DNA of 36,678 nt from a virus, in IMG/VR virus record IMGVR_UViG_3300047276_000087, positions 1 to 36,678 of that record; one strand, given 5' to 3'. This document shows positions 1 to 5,677 of this stretch, in pieces. Within the stretch, counting starts at the first letter, position 1, and every line of letters begins with the position of its first letter. Position numbers and translations under genes: made by a program. The notes beneath the pieces are model-generated. The model was not told the origin of the DNA. It saw nothing but the letters and a program-made list of their open reading frames with translations, and made no database searches.

Positions 1-7
1 CGTGTTG

Positions 8-754
8 TTAAATGTTTTTGTTTCTAGCCGCGCGGCAGGCTTGTAGCATTTTTAATGCCAATTCAACGTTGTATTTTCCTTCACGATAGGCCGTTCGTAT
101 TGCTAGCCCTTTTAAATAAGCCTCATGTGCATCTTCTTTGGTATCAAAGTAACCCAAATGAAATGGCTTTGATGCAAAACCTAGTTGAGCATGCCATTTG
201 TTGTACTTATAGAACCATGTCACTCCTGTTAGCCCACTTGAATTACTTGCGCTAGTTTTACGGCTTTTAGTGTGAGCAGGCAATGCGCTTTGTTTCTTCT
301 TTTCTCTAAGTTGCGTACGTAATAGTATTTGTTCTGCATTCCACCACTTGTCAGCGGCTTGTTCTGGATTGTCTTTCCAGTATTTCAACCATCGTTCTTT
401 ATTGGCTATGCCTCCCATCATGGTATCGACTGGCATGCCACCTCTAGCAATGTTCCAACCTATGCGGTTAGTTGGTCTTAGCAATCCTTCTATGTGTTCG
501 CAGTATTCTCGGGTGTCGGCAACCAAAACAACTTCATAAATTAAATCGCTATATTTTCTAATGGCGCTGTTAATTATTTTGCAATTTTTATCTTGCATCC
601 GTTTGGATGCACTTTTATGGCCGCCCCATCTATCTCGCGCCATTTTATGAGTAATGCCAACATATCCTTCTTTGGTTATATCTTTGTGATGCGGCCTATG
701 TATCCAGTAAACAACCGATGTGCCTTTTGGTTGAAGATGTTCATTTTTATACAT
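8..754 (-). CDS. GIY-YIG endonuclease with C-terminal AP2 DNA-binding domain (homing endonuclease-like)
   Basis: About 248 aa. An N-terminal GIY-YIG nuclease core is visible: VYWI at about residues 15-18, EGYVGIT at 29-35, arginines near 41, glutamates at 86-89 and an Asn in WNIARGG near 101. A Lys/Trp-rich linker leads to an AP2 domain at about 172-225 (GLTGVTWF, KWHAQL, HLGYFDTKEDAHEAY). The nuclease would nick DNA while AP2 adds sequence recognition, the usual architecture of phage homing endonucleases. An upstream in-frame ATG at 940 exists, but that stretch lies inside the HNH gene. The ATG at 754, two bases after the HNH stop, gives a clean coupled start. No strong ribosome binding site is seen. 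The stop codon (bases 8-10) directly follows the 7-base repeat at the window end. Family assignment is good; homing activity is inferred. Confidence 0.8.
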   Translation of the reverse strand: MYKNEHLQPKGTSVVYWIHRPHHKDITKEGYVGITHKMARDRWGGHKSASKRMQDKNCKIINSAIRKYSDLIYEVVLVADTREYCEHIEGLLRPTNRIGWNIARGGMPVDTMMGGIANKERWLKYWKDNPEQAADKWWNAEQILLRTQLREKKKQSALPAHTKSRKTSASNSSGLTGVTWFYKYNKWHAQLGFASKPFHLGYFDTKEDAHEAYLKGLAIRTAYREGKYNVELALKMLQACRAARNKNI

Positions 755-756
755 GT

Positions 757-1212
757 CTATATGCTTGGGTCGGTCGTACCCATCACCCTTGAGTAGTCTG
801 CGCTTGAATAGTCCCTGTTCGGTGTCCCATAGGCTCTGTAGATGCCTTTCTGCTCTAGTTGTGTCTTTTCTGAGTGATGTGCTGTGCATAGGCTCTGGAA
901 TCTGTTGATGAAGAAGGCTTGTTCGCTTATCTGTGCCCATGGGAATACGTGGTCGACTACCTTTGCGGGTGTAATGATTCCTTCGGCTTGGCAGGCACAG
1001 CAGATAGGGTTTCTACTTAACTGTATTTGTCTGAGGGTTAGCCACTGACGGGTGTTGTACATGTCATTGAATGCCTTGCGTTCTTTGTTGTACTTCTGAT
1101 TGAACCGTTGCTCGTCCCGTCCCCCGTGTTGAATGCAGTACTGGTTGTACTTGCTCTTACTGTTTTTGCATCCAAGGTGTGTGCATGTCAAGCGTTGAGG
1201 TATTGATGGCAT
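757..1212 (-). CDS. HNH endonuclease
   Basis: 151 aa from the ATG at 1212. The N-terminus has the short Cys/His knuckle typical of phage HNH proteins (C10, C15, C26, H29). The core follows: NTRQWLTLR near 53-61, CxxC at 71-74, TPAKVVDHVFPW at 81-92 with the DH pair at 87-88, and LCTAHHSEKT at 108-117. The family normally begins with MPxxPxRxC, so 1212 is preferred over the in-frame ATG at 1347 (which overlaps an upstream stop as TGATG) and a TTG at 1353. In HK97-like phages an HNH protein beside cos assists terminase cleavage. Here the gene is close to the window end that joins the terminase side, so a packaging role is plausible but inferred. Confidence 0.85.
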   Translation of the reverse strand: MPSIPQRLTCTHLGCKNSKSKYNQYCIQHGGRDEQRFNQKYNKERKAFNDMYNTRQWLTLRQIQLSRNPICCACQAEGIITPAKVVDHVFPWAQISEQAFFINRFQSLCTAHHSEKTQLEQKGIYRAYGTPNRDYSSADYSRVMGTTDPSI

Positions 1213-1346
1213 ATTGCTTTCAGGAATAGGACAAGCCAAGATGGTGATGCCCACCATTCTCAGCCATCTTGATATAAGACTACTGCACCCATAAGGTCTA
1301 GGTTCTATTTCCAGAGCGTCTATTTTCCGCTGACTAAACGGCCACA

Positions 1347-1589
1347 TCACCAATTTTGCTCTGTTCCTGTGATACCCCTAGCAAGTTCACGCGCTGGCTT
1401 GTCAGTAAGCGCATCGCTTTTCTCGATAGCCACCGCGACATGGTGCATTGTTTTGTCATCAGCAATCGGTACTGAAACGCAAAAAGGCCACTTCCTACTG
1501 CGCTCTGATGTTGCACCATCAGTCCCTTTCAGGATTAACGCATGAGGAAGTAGCCTCAAAGTCTTGTGGTGCAACACTTGACGCTTCAA
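1347..1589 (-). CDS. Uncertain small ORF, possibly frame-disrupted
   Basis: I do not recognise this product. The C-terminal two thirds (from about KWPFCVSVPIADD to the end) has protein-like composition and ends in a TGATG overlap with an in-frame ATG of the HNH frame. The first part, however, overlaps the upstream zinc-ribbon gene by about 70 bp in another frame. A different ORF (ATG at 1519) starts with a TGATG overlap on the zinc-ribbon stop behind a good AAAGGG ribosome binding site, but its later sequence looks random. One extra base in the A/T run at 1481-1485 would join that well-placed start to the protein-like C-terminus (about 57 aa). The gene is therefore probably real, with a broken or mis-called frame. 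Confidence 0.35.
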   Translation of the reverse strand: MKRQVLHHKTLRLLPHALILKGTDGATSERSRKWPFCVSVPIADDKTMHHVAVAIEKSDALTDKPARELARGITGTEQNW

Positions 1590-1713
1590 TTATATCATTT
1601 TGATAAACCGCGTCAAATATTTGATAGCGACCGCAACTGTGACAATGCCAAGCCTCTCGGTTATTTGTCAGTTGATGTTGGGCTACTTTTCCACCGCATT
1701 GGCATATTCTCAT
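1519..1713 (-). CDS. Small zinc-ribbon protein
   Basis: 64 aa. Cys4, Cys6, Cys24 and Cys27 (CQCGG and CHSCGRY) form a likely zinc-binding ribbon near the N-terminus, followed by an acidic tail. Such proteins are common among phage early genes and bind nucleic acid or protein partners. No specific function can be assigned. The start is the ATG at 1713, and only a weak AAGA element precedes it. It sits in the leftmost early operon, 35 bp after the DUF5856-like gene. Confidence 0.55.
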   Translation of the reverse strand: MRICQCGGKVAQHQLTNNREAWHCHSCGRYQIFDAVYQNDIIEASSVAPQDFEATSSCVNPERD

Positions 1714-1748
1714 CTTGTCTTATCTTGTGAAGCCTACAGAGCATAGGC

Positions 1749-2237
1749 TTATTTCAGGAACTTCAACTTATAAACTGTGTGGTTCAGCAATGTGGCGATG
1801 CTGTCGATTTCGTTCTGTATCTCGCTGTCCTGTGGCATTTGGTCGCGGTAATCGCGCACGTAGTTGCGCAGGCTCACCATGTAAGCCAGTGGGTCATCAC
1901 CATTGCCGTTTCCAAACATTGATGGGTAAGGCTCAATGATTGTTTCGTAGGCGCCTTGGATTGATTCGACCAGGCTGTCTACCAGTTCAGGGATTTCATC
2001 ATAGTATGCGTTCAGCGCCACATGTTGGCTGTACGATGTCGTTTTGAAGTGCATCAAGTGCGTCAGTGTTGCGGAGTGAAGCAATGTGCTGACAAATGTG
2101 CCGACTATTGGGTCCATGATTGATTCCTTAAAACCTGCCGCATGAGCCGCTTGGCCCACTTGAATTGCCTTTTGTTTGGTATCAAACGGCCCTTTCGACC
2201 CCCAATACCATCCATCTGATTTTTTGCTGACTGGCAT
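1749..2237 (-). CDS. DUF5856-like helical protein with an N-terminal WYWGSKGPF module
   Basis: 162 aa in two parts. Residues 1-38 form a basic module (KSDGWYWGSKGPFDTKQKA) of a type I know as a short stand-alone phage protein. Residues 41-162 resemble the DUF5856 family of small helical, ferritin-like phage proteins: histidines at about 54, 60 and 63 and the signature YYDEIPELVDSLVESIQG at about 78-95, then a long C-terminal helix ending in LNHTVYKLKFLK. Met41 could be a second start producing the DUF5856 part alone. The function of either module is unknown to me. Family recognition is moderate to good. Confidence 0.7.
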   Translation of the reverse strand: MPVSKKSDGWYWGSKGPFDTKQKAIQVGQAAHAAGFKESIMDPIVGTFVSTLLHSATLTHLMHFKTTSYSQHVALNAYYDEIPELVDSLVESIQGAYETIIEPYPSMFGNGNGDDPLAYMVSLRNYVRDYRDQMPQDSEIQNEIDSIATLLNHTVYKLKFLK

Positions 2238-2240
2238 ACG

Positions 2241-2519
2241 CTATCCTTTTTGATATTGTCTGCGTTTGCAAGATTTGATGCAACCGCAATTTGGCTCGAC
2301 TTTCCACTCGGGTGTTTCACCCCATTTTCTCAGTGATGTGGCCAATATCTCGCGCATCATCTTACAAGGTTCTTCAAGTAGTAATCGCTCACGGCATCCG
2401 AAGCATTTGAATGAATAGATGCCATGGTATTGCTTGTTCTTTGAGGCTTCACAGTCGCGGCAGTTTGGTGTCGCTGTATGTGTACTTCCAGACTTGCTTT
2501 CGTCCGCGTGATTGGTCAT
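2241..2519 (-). CDS. Small cysteine-rich protein, probably zinc-binding
   Basis: 92 aa. It has two Cys pairs near the N-terminus (CRDCEAS, then CFGCRERL) that look like a zinc ribbon, then a helical segment (MMREILATSLRKWGETPEW) and a C-terminal CGCIKSCKRR. It overlaps the upstream winged-helix gene by about 70 bp in another frame; both reading frames look protein-like. An AGGTG element stands about 5 bases before the ATG at 2519. The stop lies 3 bp before the next gene starts. Function unknown; a nucleic-acid-binding early protein is the likeliest guess. Confidence 0.6.
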   Translation of the reverse strand: MTNHADESKSGSTHTATPNCRDCEASKNKQYHGIYSFKCFGCRERLLLEEPCKMMREILATSLRKWGETPEWKVEPNCGCIKSCKRRQYQKG

Positions 2520-2685
2520 TCTGCACCTGCTCTCTTGTCATGTAGCGTTGTTTCATGAAGTAGCACAGGGCCATGGAGATTTGGCTTGCCTTGAGGTCGG
2601 GCTGTGCCTGGCGAATCTCTGTGAGTGTCATTGGCCGCTGTGTTAACTGAAAGATGTCCCGTACTTTTGTTGCCGCGTTTGCCAT
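2449..2685 (-). CDS. Small winged helix-turn-helix protein
   Basis: 78 aa from the ATG at 2685. Pattern: KVRDIFQL, then MTLTEIRQAQPDLKASQISMAL (helix-turn-helix), then a strand/wing (MTREQV, GRKQVWKYTY). This is the layout of small wHTH regulators found in phages of this group. GGGG eight bases upstream favours 2685 over the in-frame ATG at 2697. It is the first gene after the methyltransferase and may regulate the left operon; that role is inferred. Confidence 0.65.
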   Translation of the reverse strand: MANAATKVRDIFQLTQRPMTLTEIRQAQPDLKASQISMALCYFMKQRYMTREQVQNDQSRGRKQVWKYTYSDTKLPRL

Positions 2686-2717
2686 TAAATGCCCCATATA
2701 TCAGATGGAGTATTATA

Positions 2718-3707
2718 TCAAGCGCTTAGGATTCGCCAAGCGGTTGCGGCACAGAGTGGGACTTGTCCATTACCAATGGCTTTAATTCTGTCCACCCTAG
2801 CGGCCACCCCATCAGCCACTCGACCCACGTCGGGTTCAGTTGTCCAGTCACAGTCTCCGTCCCCATACCATTTAACACCGCGTTTGGTAATGCGTCCAAA
2901 GCCCGACTCTTGCCGTCTTTGCGTATTAAAGATTCCGTCCTGTATCCGCCTTTGCAATCTCGAGTCGTCGGTGTTGGAAACATTTTGTCCAAGTTGAATA
3001 CTGCCGCAGTCGAATTGTTCTGATGATTCTCTCTCCACCTCTTTGTGGCTTTGTGAGCATCTTGGCACGTCGGTGTTGGCCAATTCTTCATGTTGCTCAC
3101 TTGATCTCTTAAATTCGCAGGCTTGCTCCTGCCTGGTCGCGCTTGAGTCGCTTCTTTGTGTAATGCTTTGGCTGATTTTGGAGGCAATTTGTCCATTGTT
3201 GTGGGGGTCGCCCACTTGTCGTCCGACAATCCAAATCCTGTCCCTCTGATGCTTTGCTCCAACGTCTGCCGCTCCCAACACTCCCCATTTCGCATCAAAC
3301 CCCATTGAGGCCAGGTCTCCGAGAACTCGTCCAAGCCCCCTAGAAGTGAGCATTGGTGAGTTTTCCACGAAGACGAATCGGGGTCGTACTTCGTGAATGA
3401 TGCGCGCCATTTGTCCCCACATTCCGCTTCGTTCTCCATCAATTCCTGCGCCTTTTCCTGCGGCTGAGATGTCTTGGCAAGGAAATCCTCCAGATACAAC
3501 ATCAACAATTTGTCGCCAAGGTTTTCCGTCAAAGGTTTGTACGTCATCCCAAATCGGGAAAGGCGGGAGAACTTTGTCATTTTGTCTGGCGCACAGTACG
3601 CTTGCGGGATAGGGTTCCCACTCAACTGCACAGACTGTTCTCCATCCGAGGAGATGTCCCCCAAGTATTCCTCCACCAGCACCTGCGAATAAAGCCAACT
3701 CATTCAT
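2718..3707 (-). CDS. dcm: DNA (cytosine-5) methyltransferase
   Basis: 329 aa from the ATG at 3707, which has a good AAAGGCGG ribosome binding site and overlaps the stop of the upstream small gene. Conserved C5-methyltransferase motifs are in order: motif I (ALFAGAGGGILGG, 5-17), motif IV with catalytic Cys77 (GGFPCQDIS), motif VI (ENSP at 115-118, where ENV is usual), motif VIII (QRDRIWIVG, 154-162), a long target-recognition region, then motifs IX (RVDRI) and X (AIGNGQVP). It transfers methyl from S-adenosylmethionine to cytosine, probably protecting phage DNA from host restriction. No cognate endonuclease is seen nearby. Almost the whole gene also carries a second open frame (2726-3703). 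Confidence 0.92.
   Translation of the reverse strand: MNELALFAGAGGGILGGHLLGWRTVCAVEWEPYPASVLCARQNDKVLPPFPIWDDVQTFDGKPWRQIVDVVSGGFPCQDISAAGKGAGIDGERSGMWGQMARIIHEVRPRFVFVENSPMLTSRGLGRVLGDLASMGFDAKWGVLGAADVGAKHQRDRIWIVGRQVGDPHNNGQIASKISQSITQRSDSSATRQEQACEFKRSSEQHEELANTDVPRCSQSHKEVERESSEQFDCGSIQLGQNVSNTDDSRLQRRIQDGIFNTQRRQESGFGRITKRGVKWYGDGDCDWTTEPDVGRVADGVAARVDRIKAIGNGQVPLCAATAWRILSA
2726..3703 (-). CDS. Long ORF nested in dcm (+1 frame), WPTP-type protein family
   Basis: 325 codons, same strand as dcm, read one base later. Its ATG at 3703 is 4 bases after the dcm ATG, so both share one ribosome binding site; an internal ATG at about residue 53 (MTYKPLTENLG) is another possible start. The translation is not random. 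It has LYLEDFLAKTSQ, SWKTHQCSLL, EFSETWPQWGLMRNGECW, repeated WATPTT/WPTPTC/FPTPTT elements and a C-terminal LNPTWVEWLMGWPLGWTELK. I recognise this set of motifs from phage proteins found at C5-methyltransferase loci. The terminal motif is the frame-shifted reading of dcm motif IX (GRVADGVAARVDRI), so the two proteins constrain each other. Whether the frame is translated cannot be shown here. Confidence 0.45.
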   Translation of the reverse strand: MSWLYSQVLVEEYLGDISSDGEQSVQLSGNPIPQAYCAPDKMTKFSRLSRFGMTYKPLTENLGDKLLMLYLEDFLAKTSQPQEKAQELMENEAECGDKWRASFTKYDPDSSSWKTHQCSLLGGLDEFSETWPQWGLMRNGECWERQTLEQSIRGTGFGLSDDKWATPTTMDKLPPKSAKALHKEATQARPGRSKPANLRDQVSNMKNWPTPTCQDAHKATKRWRENHQNNSTAAVFNLDKMFPTPTTRDCKGGYRTESLIRKDGKSRALDALPNAVLNGMGTETVTGQLNPTWVEWLMGWPLGWTELKPLVMDKSHSVPQPLGES

Positions 3708-3853
3708 ACACCGCCTTTCACGAACACGCATGTTTGTTGATGGACCTTGCCTTTGGAGTCTGTGTAGGTTTCGCCGCATCCTGCCATCCATTCAACTAGG
3801 ATAAGTGCGCCAAGTGCGCCGATGACGATTGCGATGAGTGAGTCTTTAATCAT
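3704..3853 (-). CDS. Small single-pass membrane protein (49 aa)
   Basis: Begins MIKDSLIAIVIGALGALILV, a clear N-terminal membrane segment, followed by EWMAGCGETYTDSKGK and a short Cys-containing tail ending CVFVKGGV. A strong ribosome binding site (AAAAAGGAA) lies 6 bases before the ATG at 3853. Its stop overlaps the dcm start (ATGA). It is the first gene after the promoter at 3898-3926, so it leads the dcm operon. WMAGCGE could mimic a lipobox, but this is weak. Function unknown. Confidence 0.75.
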   Translation of the reverse strand: MIKDSLIAIVIGALGALILVEWMAGCGETYTDSKGKVHQQTCVFVKGGV

Positions 3854-3897
3854 GATTCGTTCCTTTTTGCATATATGGCGATGTTGCCACGAATAGT

Positions 3898-3926
3898 ATT
3901 ATATAGCCAATTTGGGCATTTAGCAA
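3898..3926 (-). promoter_or_regulatory. Sigma70-type promoter for the dcm operon
   Basis: On the minus strand, TTGCTA (-35, at 3926-3921) and TATAAT (-10, perfect, at 3903-3898) are separated by exactly 17 bases. The predicted start near 3890 leaves a leader of about 37 bases before the first gene at 3853. The -35 element overlaps the T-run of the terminator just upstream, so termination and re-initiation are packed back to back. Confidence 0.75.
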
Positions 3927-3954
3927 AAAAAAGGGAACACTTTTCAGCATTCCC
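3925..3954 (-). terminator. Rho-independent terminator
   Basis: Minus-strand hairpin with 9-base arms (GGGAATGCT and AGTGTTCCC, with two G-T pairs) closing a GAAA tetraloop, followed by eight T residues. It lies about 45 bp downstream of the small membrane gene at 3999-4148 and ends the recombination/SSB operon. Confidence 0.85.
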
Positions 3955-3998
3955 TGTATCAAAAGTGCAATGGCAACCACACTCTTGGTCATTTTGCT

Positions 3999-4148
3999 CT
4001 ATTTAAACCACAAATAGAAGCCATGGATTATCCCAATAGGGAAAAATATTGCGCCGGCCAGTAGGAAGCCCCACAACCCCTGTGCAAAGCACGTCAGGAT
4101 GTGGGTCAGCCATGCCGCGAAGCAGATGAGTCCGATTAGTGCCGGCAT
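3999..4148 (-). CDS. Small hydrophobic membrane protein (49 aa)
   Basis: Begins MPALIGLICFAAWLTHIL and continues with a second hydrophobic stretch (GLWGFLLAGAIFFPIGIIHG), so two transmembrane helices are likely. The ATG at 4148 lies one base past the ssb stop, giving coupled translation; a longer in-frame ORF runs back through ssb but is a shadow. It is the last gene before the terminator at 3925-3954. Function unknown. Confidence 0.6.
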   Translation of the reverse strand: MPALIGLICFAAWLTHILTCFAQGLWGFLLAGAIFFPIGIIHGFYLWFK

Positions 4149-4149
4149 G

Positions 4150-4557
4150 TCAGAAGGGGATGTCATCATCCATGTTGTCAAAGCCTGATGCCTCTGCAAC
4201 TTCTTTGGACTTAGGCTTGCTTTCGCCCTCGGTTTTGCCGGACAGCATTTCCATCTTGTCGCCAATGATTTTGGTCGTGTAGCGGTCCACGCCATCTTTG
4301 GAGTACTTTTCTGTCTTCATCTTGCCTTCAATGTAGACCTTTGAGCCTTTTTTGAGGTATTCGCCTGCTATCTCAGCCAGTTTGCCAAAAAATGCAATGT
4401 TGACCCATTCTGTGACTTCTTTGGACTCGCCTGATTTGTCCTTGTAGCGTTCGCTGATTGCGATGCTGAAATTGCAGACTGCTTTGCCATCGGGCATGAA
4501 TCGCATCTCTGGGTCGCGCCCCAAGTTGCCAATGCCAATAAATTTATTGACTGCCAT
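4150..4557 (-). CDS. ssb: Single-stranded DNA-binding protein
   Basis: 135 aa. The OB-fold is clear: [19 protein letters not shown] at the N-terminus, [47 protein letters not shown] and the DRYTTKII strand near 92-98. A short linker leads to the acidic tip MDDDIPF, which in bacterial SSB recruits partner proteins. It coats single-stranded DNA during replication and recombination, next to the exonuclease and annealing protein genes. The start at 4557 is 2 bp after the exonuclease stop. Confidence 0.95.
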   Translation of the reverse strand: MAVNKFIGIGNLGRDPEMRFMPDGKAVCNFSIAISERYKDKSGESKEVTEWVNIAFFGKLAEIAGEYLKKGSKVYIEGKMKTEKYSKDGVDRYTTKIIGDKMEMLSGKTEGESKPKSKEVAEASGFDNMDDDIPF

Positions 4558-4559
4558 AT

Positions 4560-5015
4560 TTACTCTCCTAGTTTCATGATTAAGGTTTTGACTTCATCCA
4601 AGAACTTCTCGGTTTCAGTCTTCATTTCAGCAATGAGGGCTTCATCGCGTTCTGTCCGCACAATCAGCAGTTGGTTGCGCTTGGGCAGTCTTGGGTCGTA
4701 GGATATGAAGTCGCACCATTGGCGCCCCGTTACCCACAGTTGGCATTGGATTTGTTTGTAGTATTCGCTTGGCACTTTGTTTTCAAACAAGTAGTCCAAG
4801 TGCGTGGTAGTGTTTGGGCACTTCACTTCGATGAGTCCCTCATGGCCAACCAGTCGGTCAGGTGATACGCCAACCCATTCAATTTCGGGATGTAGGACAA
4901 ATCCCACCTTGTCCACAAATTGATTAGTTGCGGCTTCGTACTCGATGCAGGCAAATTGTTCCTGCTCAATGCCCCACTGCATGGCCGCGTTTGCGTAAGA
5001 CTCGCCTGCGGTCAT
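4560..5015 (-). CDS. YqaJ/lambda-exonuclease-type nuclease, C-terminal part (frame-shifted)
   Basis: 151 codons carrying most of the YqaJ-type nuclease core: [17 protein letters not shown], the SPD motif (GVSPDRLVG) and the catalytic ExK (LIEVKCPN), then [16 protein letters not shown] with the conserved glutamines. The family's N-terminus is encoded one frame earlier by 4966-5205; the junction is at about 5020. The ATG at 5015 is probably internal rather than a true start. The residue after SPD is Arg where I expect Gly, which may mean decay. The intact enzyme would resect 5' ends for the Sak3 annealing protein encoded upstream. Joined, the two parts give about 214 aa, a normal family length. 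Confidence 0.75.
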   Translation of the reverse strand: MTAGESYANAAMQWGIEQEQFACIEYEAATNQFVDKVGFVLHPEIEWVGVSPDRLVGHEGLIEVKCPNTTTHLDYLFENKVPSEYYKQIQCQLWVTGRQWCDFISYDPRLPKRNQLLIVRTERDEALIAEMKTETEKFLDEVKTLIMKLGE

Positions 5016-5205
5016 TGTGCCTTTCGGCCACCAGTCTGACCTTGTATTTGTAGCGTCCGACCGCTTCGGCGTTGCCCTTTCCTTTGCTCATGACTTCTGC
5101 GATGTTGCTTGCAGTGACATGGCCAAGTCGCGCCTGTTTCCATTCGTCTGAGCCTTGCTCAATGTTGATGTAGGGCTGGTCAATGTAAGTTAATGAATCA
5201 ATCAT
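4966..5205 (-). CDS. YqaJ/lambda-exonuclease-type nuclease, N-terminal part (frame-shifted)
   Basis: 79 codons starting at the ATG at 5205, which has an AGGGGG ribosome binding site and overlaps the upstream stop. Residues 15-65 are typical of YqaJ recombinases: INIEQGSDEWKQARLGHVTAS, IAEVMSKGKG and YKYKVRLVAER. Homology stops at VAER, after which the frame gives basic nonsense until the stop at 4966. The homologous continuation lies in the +1 frame. This could be a mutation, a base-calling error or programmed +1 slippage at the AGG codon at 5022-5020. Confidence 0.7.
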   Translation of the reverse strand: MIDSLTYIDQPYINIEQGSDEWKQARLGHVTASNIAEVMSKGKGNAEAVGRYKYKVRLVAERHNDRRRVLRKRGHAVGH

Positions 5206-5588
5206 TCTTGCCCCCTAAATTTCAATCCATGCAAGGCCATTGCTTCTTTGACAAATTGCAATCCTTTTACGCCTAGATTTGGAATCCGCCTTAATTCGCG
5301 CTCAGTCCAGTTGCACAGGTCTTGTTTCATCAAGATTTGTTCTGATACCAAGCAACGCTGATACCTAATTGGCAAATCAAGGTCTTTAATGTCAGAGTTT
5401 TGGTATTTGTGTTGCATTTCTTGTTCTTTTTGCCACTCCCGCAAAATGCGTTCACGATGCTCTAGCATTTCTACCGCCATTCGATAAGCGGTTTGTGCTG
5501 TGGAAAATGGATTTGTGATGCCCATTTTTTCAATTTGGGCTTGCATTGCAATAACCGCAAAGTGGTCTAAAAGTTCTGTTTTAGTCAT
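5202..5588 (-). CDS. Phage protein with RNA polymerase alpha-CTD-like domain
   Basis: 128 aa from the ATG at 5588 (GAGGT eight bases upstream; coupled to the preceding gene by ATGA). Residues 1-45 resemble a common small phage module (LLDHFAVIAMQAQ, AQTAYRMAVEMLEHRE). Residues 65-124 match the C-terminal domain of bacterial RNA polymerase alpha: IKDLDLPIRYQRCL, DLCNWTERELRRIPNLGVKGL, VKEAMALHGLK. Counterparts of R265, N294, G296 and K298 are kept, while N268 and S299 are changed. It is a helix-hairpin-helix DNA-binding fold and could touch UP-element-like DNA or polymerase partners. A simple HhH DNA-binding role is the alternative. Sits between the annealing protein and exonuclease genes. Confidence 0.75.
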   Translation of the reverse strand: MTKTELLDHFAVIAMQAQIEKMGITNPFSTAQTAYRMAVEMLEHRERILREWQKEQEMQHKYQNSDIKDLDLPIRYQRCLVSEQILMKQDLCNWTERELRRIPNLGVKGLQFVKEAMALHGLKFRGQE

Positions 5589-5677
5589 GCGAAGTACCTC
5601 ACCCATGCGTAGACCACGTATGCCCAATAAATTCCAAGAAGCATTACTATGATGCTGTAGATTACTTTGTTGCTCAT
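5585..5677 (-). CDS. Micro-protein, single membrane segment (30 aa)
   Basis: Encodes MSNKVIYSIIVMLLGIYW followed by AYVVYAWVRYFA: one hydrophobic helix with a short basic tail. GGAGG lies 4 bases before the ATG. Both ends use 4-base ATGA overlaps with the neighbouring genes, which argues that it is translated. Function unknown. Confidence 0.65.
   Translation of the reverse strand: MSNKVIYSIIVMLLGIYWAYVVYAWVRYFA

Noticed and set aside
755-940. N-terminal extension of the GIY-YIG gene
   Set aside because: Lies wholly inside the HNH gene in another frame and has no domain; the ATG at 754 follows the HNH stop.
2105-2320. 71-codon minus-strand ORF
   Set aside because: Overlaps two better genes (1749-2237 and 2241-2519) and looks random.
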